Source of the DNA: an uncultured Alphaproteobacteria bacterium
GTDB lineage: Bacteria > Pseudomonadota > Alphaproteobacteria > UBA11222
Direction of reading: 5' to 3'
Length of the DNA: 45,430 nt
NCBI GenBank assembly: GCA_937888955.1
Contig: CALAQW010000196.1
Coordinates: 1-45,430, forward strand
Shown: one piece after another, positions 37,669-45,430 of the stretch
How the letters are laid out: the number at the start of each line of letters is the position of its first letter
Numbering within the stretch: position 1 is the stretch's first letter
Made by a program: the position numbers and the translations under genes
The notes under the pieces: model-generated
Told to the model about the DNA's origin: nothing
The model's input: only the letters and a program-made list of their open reading frames with translations
Databases searched by the model: none

Positions 37669-38784
37669 ATGGAGAAGCTCTATCTCGGCAAGGGACAGTT
37701 TCCGCCAAAATTCTTCGATGGGGCGGCGCAGCGCATTCTTGACCTGCAGCGTGGTGACGGGGCGATCCCCTGGTTCGATGGCGGTGTTGTGGATCCCTGG
37801 AATCATATCGAAGCGGCAATGGGGCTCAGCATTCTTGGACATCGCGATGATGCGGAATCCGCCTATCGCTGGCTTGCGCAGACGCAATTGGCCGATGGGT
37901 CCTGGTGGGGGGAGCTGGGTGCTTCTGTCCCGGTCGATCTTGAGGATCATAAATTCAAGGGCGATGGCTCCGAAGGCGAGCCGCCGGTGCGCGATACCAA
38001 TTTCTGTGCCTATATCGCGACCGGGATCTGGCATCATTATCTGATCACGAAGGAGCGGCGGTTTCTGGCCGAGTTCTGGCCCTGCGTGGAACGGGCGATC
38101 GACTTTGTCCTGCAATTGCAATCCGAGCATGGGGAGGTGCGCTGGGCTGCTGATGATCCGCACCGCGAAACCGCTGATGACGCGCTGCGTACCGGTTGTG
38201 CGTCAATTTACAAAAGCCTGGAATGTGCGTTGCGCATTGCGACCGAACTTGGCCATCCGCGCCCTGACTGGGTGGCGGCGCGGTCGGCACTGGGGCAGGC
38301 TTTGCGCCACAAGCCGCACCGTTTTGACCGGACCTGGGACTCAAAGGAGCGTTATTCGATGGACTGGTATTACCCGGTCCTGGCCGGCGCATTGCAGGGG
38401 GAAGCGGCACGATCGCGTATTGCGGGAAAATGGGATCTGTTTGTCGAGGAAGGGCGCGGCTGCCGCTGTGTGTCCGACGAGCCCTGGGTGACGGTTGCCG
38501 AAACCTGCGAACTGACGCTCGCCCTGATGGCCATGGGCCAGCCGGTGCGCGCGATGGAGCTGTTCAGCTGGGTGCATCAATACAGGGACGATACCGGCGC
38601 CTATTGGATGGGCTATCAGATGGTTGAAGAAATCCACTGGCCCCAGGAAATGCCCGCCTGGACGGCCGGCGCTGTGTTGCTGGCCGCTGATGCGTTGTGC
38701 CAGGCGACCGACGGCGCGCGATTGTTTGTCGAGGTCTTAGACGAGGATGCGGCGCAGGACAGCGAGCGTTTTTACCGTCGCTAG
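37669..38784 (+). CDS. Alpha/alpha-barrel protein of the type usually annotated 'prenyltransferase' (terpene-cyclase/six-hairpin-glycosidase-like fold)
   Basis: QW-like repeats ILDLQRGDGAIPWFDGG and LAQTQLADGSWWGEL; repeating helical pairs; starts 3 nt after the methyltransferase stop. Confidence 0.7.
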   Translation: MEKLYLGKGQFPPKFFDGAAQRILDLQRGDGAIPWFDGGVVDPWNHIEAAMGLSILGHRDDAESAYRWLAQTQLADGSWWGELGASVPVDLEDHKFKGDGSEGEPPVRDTNFCAYIATGIWHHYLITKERRFLAEFWPCVERAIDFVLQLQSEHGEVRWAADDPHRETADDALRTGCASIYKSLECALRIATELGHPRPDWVAARSALGQALRHKPHRFDRTWDSKERYSMDWYYPVLAGALQGEAARSRIAGKWDLFVEEGRGCRCVSDEPWVTVAETCELTLALMAMGQPVRAMELFSWVHQYRDDTGAYWMGYQMVEEIHWPQEMPAWTAGAVLLAADALCQATDGARLFVEVLDEDAAQDSERFYRR

Positions 38785-39369
38785 TTCCTCGAAAAGCCCC
38801 GAAGCCAGGGCCAGCTTGTAAATTTCATACGGTGCCTGACCGCCATCCGCCGGGTCGGGGAAGATATCATGGATCGCCAGAATGCCGCCGGGTTGCACAT
38901 GCGGCGCCCAGCAGCGGTAGTCATTCGCGGCGGCTTCGAATGTGTGGCCGCCATCGATAAATACGAAAGATAGCGGCATCGTCCAGAAACGCGCGGCCAG
39001 CGTCGAACGCGTAACAAGCGGAATGACGGTTTCCTCAAGCCGGGCGGCGCGCAATGTTCGGCGCAGGAACGGCAAAGTATCCATGGCGTCCGCCGCCTTG
39101 TCCCAAAGATCCGTATCGTGATAATCCCAGCCGGGCTGGTTTTCTTCAGACCCCCGGTGATGGTCAAGCGCGAACAGAAGACTGCCCGCAGCCTTGAAGG
39201 CGGTCCCCAGATAGACCGTCGATTTGCCGCAATAGGAACCGATTTCAAGGCCGGGCCCGCGCTCCGCCACTTGCGCGGCATAGTGATGAAGTGCCGCGCC
39301 TTCCTGCGCATCCATGAAGCCCTTGACCTGCTGGATGTCGATCGGCAGTTGCGGCAACGTGAATTGCAT
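38737..39369 (-). CDS. Class I SAM-dependent methyltransferase (Methyltransf_24-like)
   Basis: GLEIGSYCGKSTVYLGTAFKAAGSLLFALDHHRGSEENQPGW; LSFVFIDGGHTFEAAANDYRCWAPHVQPGGILAIHDIF. Start Met at 39369. Confidence 0.87.
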   Translation of the reverse strand: MQFTLPQLPIDIQQVKGFMDAQEGAALHHYAAQVAERGPGLEIGSYCGKSTVYLGTAFKAAGSLLFALDHHRGSEENQPGWDYHDTDLWDKAADAMDTLPFLRRTLRAARLEETVIPLVTRSTLAARFWTMPLSFVFIDGGHTFEAAANDYRCWAPHVQPGGILAIHDIFPDPADGGQAPYEIYKLALASGLFEELATVKTLAVLRRILV

Positions 39370-39417
39370 GTTTGTTCCCTTTCCGGATAATCGCGCCATG
39401 GCAGCCCGACAGGCGCG

Positions 39418-40761
39418 TCAGTGATTGTTAGCTTGCGGGGAAAATAGCGGCAAGGATTGAATGCGCGCGTCGATCTCCGCGATCGCCGCCTGATAGGGGG
39501 GGCTGTCGAAATCGCGGTAGATGCGTTCGAAATCCGCCTGCTGCAAAACCTGTGGAAAGTCATCGAGCCGCGGAAAAAAATCGCGTGCGTTTCGGGTCTC
39601 GGCAAGTTGCTGTTGCACATGCCGTGCCGTCAGCGGATCAAGCGCCTGCTGCGCCAATAATGTGCCGACCCGGCCTGCGGCAAGGTCGGCGAAGCTGAAG
39701 CCTGTGCCGCCGGGCGCTGTGTCTGTGAATTCCTTGATTTCGCCCAACGCGTTGGCCAGCCCGGAATTGCCGGTGATTTGCAGCGCGGCGGAGGTGGCAA
39801 GATGTTGCACAAGGTCATGCCGGCCCTGAATGCGGACCGCGCGCGCATTGGGCGGCGGTCCGGCAAGCGCCGCCGTGCGGACCGCCGCCGCAAGATGCGG
39901 CATGGGCAGATCGCCAAAATAAAGCGCAAAGGCCAGCAGGGCGGCCCGGTTTTCCATAACGGCCGTGGCATCGCCCTTGGTGCCGCTACGCGCTTGTGCC
40001 AGCGAAAAAATCTCGCGCAGCATGTCTGTTACCGGATAGCGGCGGTCTTCGAATGCGATGCCCAAGGCATGCAGCCTTGTATAGTAAAGCCTGACTTTTT
40101 CGGGCGGCGCGGCCCAATCGGGGGTGTTTCGGGTCAAGGCTGTGAATAGCTGATTGGCAAGATCCGCATTCGCGCGGTACTGAACGCCCATATCGTTTTC
40201 TGTCAGCCGCAATGTCAGAATGGCGGCGCTGATCTCGTCTGACTTTGCGGTTTCGAACAGGAACAGCGGCAGAAGCCGCGCGACAAGTTGCCCCATCATA
40301 TCGGGTAGCTGCTGCTCGCCGGCTTTGACATAGGCCAGCCTCAACCCCTTGTCCGATGGCGGGAAGCCAAAGCTGAAATTCGCGAATTCGGCAATCGGGT
40401 TAGGGGGCAGCCGGTGGGAGATCCGAACTTCCAGCATTGTCTCAGACAGCGAAGCCATGCCGCGCGTATCGCGCATGCTGCGTGAGATGACCCGTCCCAG
40501 GCTGTCCAGTTCCGGTTTGGAAATGACCAGACTTGCCGGCTCCTCCCCCGATTTCAGGTTCGCGCGATATTGTGCCAGCACCGCGCGCGCATGATGCGCA
40601 TCCTGCCATTGCACCGGGCCGGGTGGCGGGACGGTGGCGTGCCGGTCCAGGGCGTGCCATGCGCCCCAGCCCGCGACCGCCATGACGCCTGTCACAAGGC
40701 CCGCGATGACCGTGAGCGAGGAGCGGACGATTGCCGGTCGCCATTTCCGCTTGCTGTGCAT
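39418..40761 (-). CDS. Uncharacterised membrane-anchored protein, 447 aa
   Basis: N-terminal TM (SSLTVIAGLVTGVMAVAGWGAWHAL); GRHDLVQHLATSAALQITGNSGLANALGEIKEFTDTAPGGTGFSFADLAAGRVGTLLAQQAL. Confidence 0.8.
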   Translation of the reverse strand: MHSKRKWRPAIVRSSLTVIAGLVTGVMAVAGWGAWHALDRHATVPPPGPVQWQDAHHARAVLAQYRANLKSGEEPASLVISKPELDSLGRVISRSMRDTRGMASLSETMLEVRISHRLPPNPIAEFANFSFGFPPSDKGLRLAYVKAGEQQLPDMMGQLVARLLPLFLFETAKSDEISAAILTLRLTENDMGVQYRANADLANQLFTALTRNTPDWAAPPEKVRLYYTRLHALGIAFEDRRYPVTDMLREIFSLAQARSGTKGDATAVMENRAALLAFALYFGDLPMPHLAAAVRTAALAGPPPNARAVRIQGRHDLVQHLATSAALQITGNSGLANALGEIKEFTDTAPGGTGFSFADLAAGRVGTLLAQQALDPLTARHVQQQLAETRNARDFFPRLDDFPQVLQQADFERIYRDFDSPPYQAAIAEIDARIQSLPLFSPQANNH

Positions 40762-40828
40762 GATTTACCGATCCACGGGCGTTGCCGGGGACCAAACCGC
40801 GTTGCGTGACTTCCGCGTGGCGGTCGCG

Positions 40829-42931
40829 TCAGGGAGCACCGAAAACGCCTTCCAGCACATCGCGCAGGATCTGCTCTTTCTGCGGTACCGGCGCGGGCGA
40901 TTGCGGGACGGTTTGCGTACCTGTCTCGCCGGTCGCCGGTTGTGGTGCGGCGGGCGATGTGGCCCCGCTGTTGCCCGATTCCGGAGTGGTTTTCGGCACG
41001 CCGAGCAACTGGTCAAGCCCCTTGCCAAAAAGCTTCTTCGTGAAGAAGGCTTCAAGTTCGCGTGTTCTGATATTGCGGACAGGATTATCCAGCGGTCCCT
41101 TGAAGGAAATGCCGATGGCCGGCGCTTCGGGATGTTCGGACAGTGCAAATCTGCTGGACGCATCCAGTTGATAGCGAGGCAGGTCGATCACCGCGTCGAG
41201 GGAGCCGGTCGCGGCATCGACATCCATCACGACATTCTGGGTCTGAACGATGCCGTTCTTGATGGTGAGCGGCACGGTGATCTGTCTGTAGCCGGTCTGC
41301 CCGCCCGAAAATGCACCGCCAATAAGGCCCAGGAAATCGCCAGCCTTGTTAAGCGTGCCCAGACGCGCACTCAATGCAGGCAGGTCGATGCCGCGAAATA
41401 CGCCATTGGTGGCGGCAAGCTGCGCATTGCCACCAAGGCTTGAGATCAGCGCCGCTTCGCTTTGACCGCGCCCGGATATGTCACCACTCAGGTTGAATTT
41501 CCCGGTGACCAGCGGCTCGCCGATCAGAGCGAGGCTTGCTTTTTCAATATTCGCATCGCGCAGATCGACATTGGCGGATAGCTCGGGCGTTGCTTCGCCA
41601 CCGCGCAAGCTGCCCCGGATGGTGACCGCGCCATCGTAAAGTTTGCCGGTCAGGCTTTTCAGCTCCGCCGTCCCATCCTTGACCGCAAGGGTGATTTTGG
41701 GTTCGTTGAAATCCAGCGCGCGCAGGGACAATGCATTTGCCGCCACGGTCAGATCCGCGTCGAATTCACTCAGAAACTGCAAATCCAGCGGTTCACGCGA
41801 CCAGGGCGGTCCGGCAGTCATGCCGCCCCCCGATGGCGGCAGTCTGCCGGCCCGTGGCTGTGTCGTGGAACCGGTTTGTGTTACGGGCGGCAGGAACAGA
41901 TCGGCCAGAATATCGCTGGTCTGCAATTGCAGCGCGATATAGGGGCGTGGCCTCGCATATTCCGCTTTGCCGCTGGCCTGCAGGGAGACAGGGCCGACCG
42001 AACCGCTCAGCCGCGTCAGCGCCGCCTGCTTCGCGTCAGCGGTCAGCTCCGCAGCAAGCGCCAGTGCGCCAAGATTGCGTGCTGCCGGTTCGAATGCAAT
42101 GCCGAGCCCTTGCAGAAACGGGGTCAACTGCGCTGCGGCAAGGGTGAGTTTGCCGTCAGCCGCAGGCGCAGACAGAAGCTGTTTCACCTGGCCGTCAAAC
42201 TGTATCTGCCCACGGGCCGCGTTTGCTGCGATCGTGCCGTTTATCTGCGCTGCCGTGCCGCCGATCTCCGCGGTCAATGACACAGGGGCATCGGCGCCCG
42301 CACCCGGTGCAAGCGGCAGGTTGAACTGTTTCGACAGGGCAGCCAGGCTTGCATTTTCAAGTTTGGCATCGAGCTTCAGCTGTGCGCGTTCAAGCGTGGC
42401 AGCCGGCTCGCTCAGGGATAGTTGCGTTACCGTCATCCGGGCATCGAGCCGCGTGCCCCCCAATGTGGCATCGAGGCTCGATTTCACACCATCGGCAGGC
42501 GACAGGCCGAAATCCGCGGTGAGCTTTGCCGCGCCCAGCTGTGCAGCCGGGACAGGCAGCTTGAGGCCTGTCAGCGTTGCGATGCCCGCAAGATTTTTTG
42601 CGTCAAGCTGCAGCCTTGCGGTGCCTTCGGGGACGCTGCTCAATGCCTTCAAATCGGCGCGCAGATTTATCGATGCGCCCGCGACGTCGCCGATCGCCGC
42701 CTGTGCGAGCTGCAACTGCCCGTCAAGCAGCGTTCCGTTCAGGGTAAGCGCTTTCAGCACGACGCCTTGATAGGTCAGCGCGTCGACGGAAAATTTGAAA
42801 TTGCTGTCGAAGCTATCCAGAATTGCGAGGGGCGACGGCTCCGCCGATTTGCCCGTGCCGCCCGATTTCGGCTTTGCCGTGGCCGTCGCGCCTTGCCGGC
42901 GGCGCGGCGGCGGGAAGGTAGGCGTCGGCAT
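40829..42931 (-). CDS. AsmA family protein, C-terminal fragment (split from 42813..44546 by a frameshift)
   Basis: AsmA C-terminal features: NLSGDISGRGQSEAALISSLGGNAQLAATNGVFRGIDLPAL; FKGPLDNPVRNIRTRELEAFFTKKLFGKGLDQLLG. Confidence 0.85.
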   Translation of the reverse strand: MPTPTFPPPRRRQGATATAKPKSGGTGKSAEPSPLAILDSFDSNFKFSVDALTYQGVVLKALTLNGTLLDGQLQLAQAAIGDVAGASINLRADLKALSSVPEGTARLQLDAKNLAGIATLTGLKLPVPAAQLGAAKLTADFGLSPADGVKSSLDATLGGTRLDARMTVTQLSLSEPAATLERAQLKLDAKLENASLAALSKQFNLPLAPGAGADAPVSLTAEIGGTAAQINGTIAANAARGQIQFDGQVKQLLSAPAADGKLTLAAAQLTPFLQGLGIAFEPAARNLGALALAAELTADAKQAALTRLSGSVGPVSLQASGKAEYARPRPYIALQLQTSDILADLFLPPVTQTGSTTQPRAGRLPPSGGGMTAGPPWSREPLDLQFLSEFDADLTVAANALSLRALDFNEPKITLAVKDGTAELKSLTGKLYDGAVTIRGSLRGGEATPELSANVDLRDANIEKASLALIGEPLVTGKFNLSGDISGRGQSEAALISSLGGNAQLAATNGVFRGIDLPALSARLGTLNKAGDFLGLIGGAFSGGQTGYRQITVPLTIKNGIVQTQNVVMDVDAATGSLDAVIDLPRYQLDASSRFALSEHPEAPAIGISFKGPLDNPVRNIRTRELEAFFTKKLFGKGLDQLLGVPKTTPESGNSGATSPAAPQPATGETGTQTVPQSPAPVPQKEQILRDVLEGVFGAP

Positions 42932-44546
42932 TCAGCTGGTCGATTTTCAGCTCCACACCGAATGAGGGGCGGGCACGCAAGGCATAGGCAAGTCCGCCGC
43001 TTACGGATGAGGAATCCAGTGTCGCGGTGAGGGCGTAAATCTGCGCGAGTTCGGGCGTCACATTGAGTTCCGCCTTGGCGTTGAGCCGCCGCAAACGCTC
43101 CTCGGGCACCGCGCTGATATCGGTTCCCGACCATGCAAGCAATTGCCGCAGGCTCTCGGAAGAGAAGCTCATGCGGCCGCCGAAGCTCGGTTTGCCATCG
43201 GTCGCGACGGCTGCGCCCGACAGGCGGAACTTGCTGCTGCCGGGCAGGTTCAGGCTGAGATTGCGCAGATTGGCGTTACCTTTGGCAATTTGCAGATCAA
43301 GCGCGATGTCGCGTACGAAATCGCCATTGAATTTGACCGCCTGCACCGCGACGCCGACGGTGCCTGAAATATTTTCGGGCAGCAGGCTGTTACCTGTTGC
43401 CGGGATTGCGGCGGTTCCCCCATTTGCGGCAGTGTCATCCGCTTGCGGATTGGTTGATGCGGGCTTGCTGCTGCTGGTGTTTGCGAATTGCCAGTTCGAC
43501 AGATCGAGGGTGTTCGCGGACAACAGCATCTCGAAATTCGTGTCGGCGCCGATTTCCACCGCGCCGCTGCCATTGATCGTGGCATCGCCCAGCCGGGCGG
43601 CCAGGTCGCGTATGCGCACAAGATCGCTCGTCGCCGTCATGTCGAATGCCAGATGATAGGGCTGTGCAAGAAAGGGCGGCAGGGTGGCTGGCGGGGCGCC
43701 GCTGCCAGGCAGTTGCGACAGGGTGGCAAGCAGTGCGGACAGGTTTTTGCCGCTTGCACCCACCGCGCCGCTGACCCGCAGGGCGGGGCCGGGATCTGCG
43801 ACGCTGCCGCGGAAATCGATACGGCCTTTTCCGGAATCGATATCGAGTGTGGCGGTCACAGGCGTCGCCCGCGTTCCTGCCAGATTTCCGACCGACGATT
43901 CCAGCGCCAATGCGGTGCCGTTCAACGTCACCGACGCATCGATCGTGAACGGACCCTGCAGCGAATTCGCCGACAGGGTGGCTTTGATCCCGGTGATCTG
44001 GAGTTGTGTGTCGGTCTGCCTGTTGGTGTAGGTTACCGCGCCATCGCGGATATTCAACTCATCCAGCCGGATATCAGGGGCTGCGCCGTTTGCTTCCCCG
44101 GTCTCGGGAACTGTTGCCGGGGCCGATGCTTCTTCAGCTTGCGGTGTGGCCGCGAAAGTCCAGTTATTCTGGCCCTCAGGCGTGATTTCGAGAAAGATTT
44201 CGGGTTGCTGCAGATCAAAACGGGCGATTTTGATTTTTCCTGTCAGCAATGGCAGAAGGCTGATCTGCGCATCCAGCCTTTTCAGGCGCAGCAGCGGCGT
44301 CTCGCTGGCGCCGGGAATATTGGCCAGCGCAACTTCGGCCACCGCCAGTGTGGGCGCGGGCAGGACCGAGAAGCTGATATCGCCGCCGATGGTAAGTTCC
44401 CGTCCGGTGGCAAGCCGCGCCTGGGACTCGATTTCCGCCTTGAACCGGTTCCAGTCGATGAAGCTTGGCACGATCAGCGCCGCCAACAGGATCAGTGTCA
44501 GCGTTACCGCAAAGCCGATAAGTATCTTTCTCACATGTTGCTCCAC
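42813..44546 (-). CDS. AsmA family protein, N-terminal fragment
   Basis: N-terminal TM plus FIDWNRFKAEIESQARLATGRELTIGGDISFSVLPAPTLAVAEVALANIPG (AsmA N-terminal signature). Confidence 0.88.
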   Translation of the reverse strand: MEQHVRKILIGFAVTLTLILLAALIVPSFIDWNRFKAEIESQARLATGRELTIGGDISFSVLPAPTLAVAEVALANIPGASETPLLRLKRLDAQISLLPLLTGKIKIARFDLQQPEIFLEITPEGQNNWTFAATPQAEEASAPATVPETGEANGAAPDIRLDELNIRDGAVTYTNRQTDTQLQITGIKATLSANSLQGPFTIDASVTLNGTALALESSVGNLAGTRATPVTATLDIDSGKGRIDFRGSVADPGPALRVSGAVGASGKNLSALLATLSQLPGSGAPPATLPPFLAQPYHLAFDMTATSDLVRIRDLAARLGDATINGSGAVEIGADTNFEMLLSANTLDLSNWQFANTSSSKPASTNPQADDTAANGGTAAIPATGNSLLPENISGTVGVAVQAVKFNGDFVRDIALDLQIAKGNANLRNLSLNLPGSSKFRLSGAAVATDGKPSFGGRMSFSSESLRQLLAWSGTDISAVPEERLRRLNAKAELNVTPELAQIYALTATLDSSSVSGGLAYALRARPSFGVELKIDQLNADAYLPAAAPPARRDGHGKAEIGRHGQIGGAVAPRNSG

Positions 44547-44911
44547 ATGGGGCGCATCCCCCGTTGCTTGCCGTTGCGTTCAGCCGACGGTTGTCGCGGG
44601 CCATCGTTCCGCTGCTGCCGCGTGAGTGTTTTAGCCCCCAATTCACGCAATTGCGTAGCAAAAACGTGATATTTTGACAGTGCGCGGCAAGCGGGCGGCA
44701 TACTGCGCCCGGACGATAGCTCCTTGCCCCGCAGCGATCATATTACGTTTTGCCGCGTTCAGATGATATGTTGCAGCGAAAATCGCGATGCAACCGAAAC
44801 CCACCAAATATTTTGCTTTTGCATCTAAGATGCCGTGATTACGCACGCATTGCTTGATCTGGCGTAAGCATCACGTTATTCGAGCGGTGAACCGGCTGAA
44901 AGCGGATCGGC

Positions 44912-45139
44912 ATGGCGCAAATAGTGAATTTGAACCGGCGGCGCAAACAGCGCAAACGGCAAGAAAAAGAAAAACGCGCAGAACAGAACAGAAGCCTGCA
45001 TGGGCTGCCAAAGGATGCGCGGCGGAAGGCGGCGATGAGCCGCAGTCTGCAGGAACGGGGTTTGGACGGGAAACGCCTGTCGGAATCCGGGGAACCAGCG
45101 GTGCCCGCGGATAGTCAGGCCGAAGAAGAAGAGCGTTAG
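44912..45139 (+). CDS. DUF4169 family small basic protein
   Basis: MAQIVNLNRRRKQRKRQEKEKRAEQNRSLHGLPKDARRKAAMSRSLQERGLDGKRL. Confidence 0.83.
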   Translation: MAQIVNLNRRRKQRKRQEKEKRAEQNRSLHGLPKDARRKAAMSRSLQERGLDGKRLSESGEPAVPADSQAEEEER

Positions 45140-45270
45140 TGATCAGTGTCAGTAGTTGCGGCTTATAGACGGCATGAAGCACGTTTTTGGGGGAAAGCAG
45201 TGCTTTTTGGCCAAATTTCGTGCTGTCGGCGCAACTTGCCGGGGCTGCCGTTCGCGCGGGGAGTGTGGTG

Positions 45271-45430
45271 ATGAGTCAGTCCGGCCCTTTGGCGGGGATT
45301 ACCGTAATCGACCTGACAAGGGTTCTTGCCGGACCATATTGCACAATGGTGTTGTTGGATCTGGGGGCCGAGGTCATCAAGGTGGAAACGCCTGCGGGCG
45401 GTGATGACAGCCGTTCGATCGGGCCGTTTG
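45271..45430 (+). CDS. CaiB/BaiF CoA-transferase family protein, N-terminal part (3' end outside window)
   Basis: [53 protein letters not shown]; open to the window edge. Confidence 0.93.
   Translation, partial: MSQSGPLAGITVIDLTRVLAGPYCTMVLLDLGAEVIKVETPAGGDDSRSIGPF

Noticed and set aside
1-45430. CRISPR arrays, tRNAs, IS elements, prophage genes
   Set aside because: Looked for regular repeats, cloverleaf/CCA ends, transposase or integrase motifs and terminal inverted repeats; none convincing.

Overview
45.4 kb window, high-GC, gene-dense and chromosomal in character. Gene content and order suggest an alphaproteobacterium (inference). No tRNA/rRNA, CRISPR array, phage or transposon signature was recognised. 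Left part: 3' end of glyS, then ppdK and a MeaB-type GTPase. Next is a guanidine-I (ykkC-type) riboswitch candidate ahead of an ABC transporter, a guanidine-hydrolase-like ureohydrolase and an unassigned 113-aa ORF. The middle holds two SDRs, a VOC protein, an RND/MMPL exporter, an aminotransferase-alanine dehydrogenase pair, two tandem ferritin-like proteins with a minus-strand terminator, dapF-mtaB-ftsY-yciB-DUF423, and a complete phoR-pstSCAB-phoU-phoB locus with a triple Pho-box-like array. The right part holds a double-length CaiB/BaiF CoA-transferase, an alpha/beta hydrolase, an NTF2-like protein, a translationally coupled GT4 / SAM-methyltransferase / 'prenyltransferase-like' alpha-barrel cluster facing a further methyltransferase, an uncharacterised 447-aa membrane-anchored protein, an AsmA-family gene split by an apparent frameshift, DUF4169, and the 5' end of another CoA-transferase. 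The best candidates for new biology are the small ORF in the guanidine operon, the GT4/MTase/barrel cluster, and the ferritin-like pair in which one partner appears to have lost its metal ligands. All family calls are by reading motifs; no searches were run.
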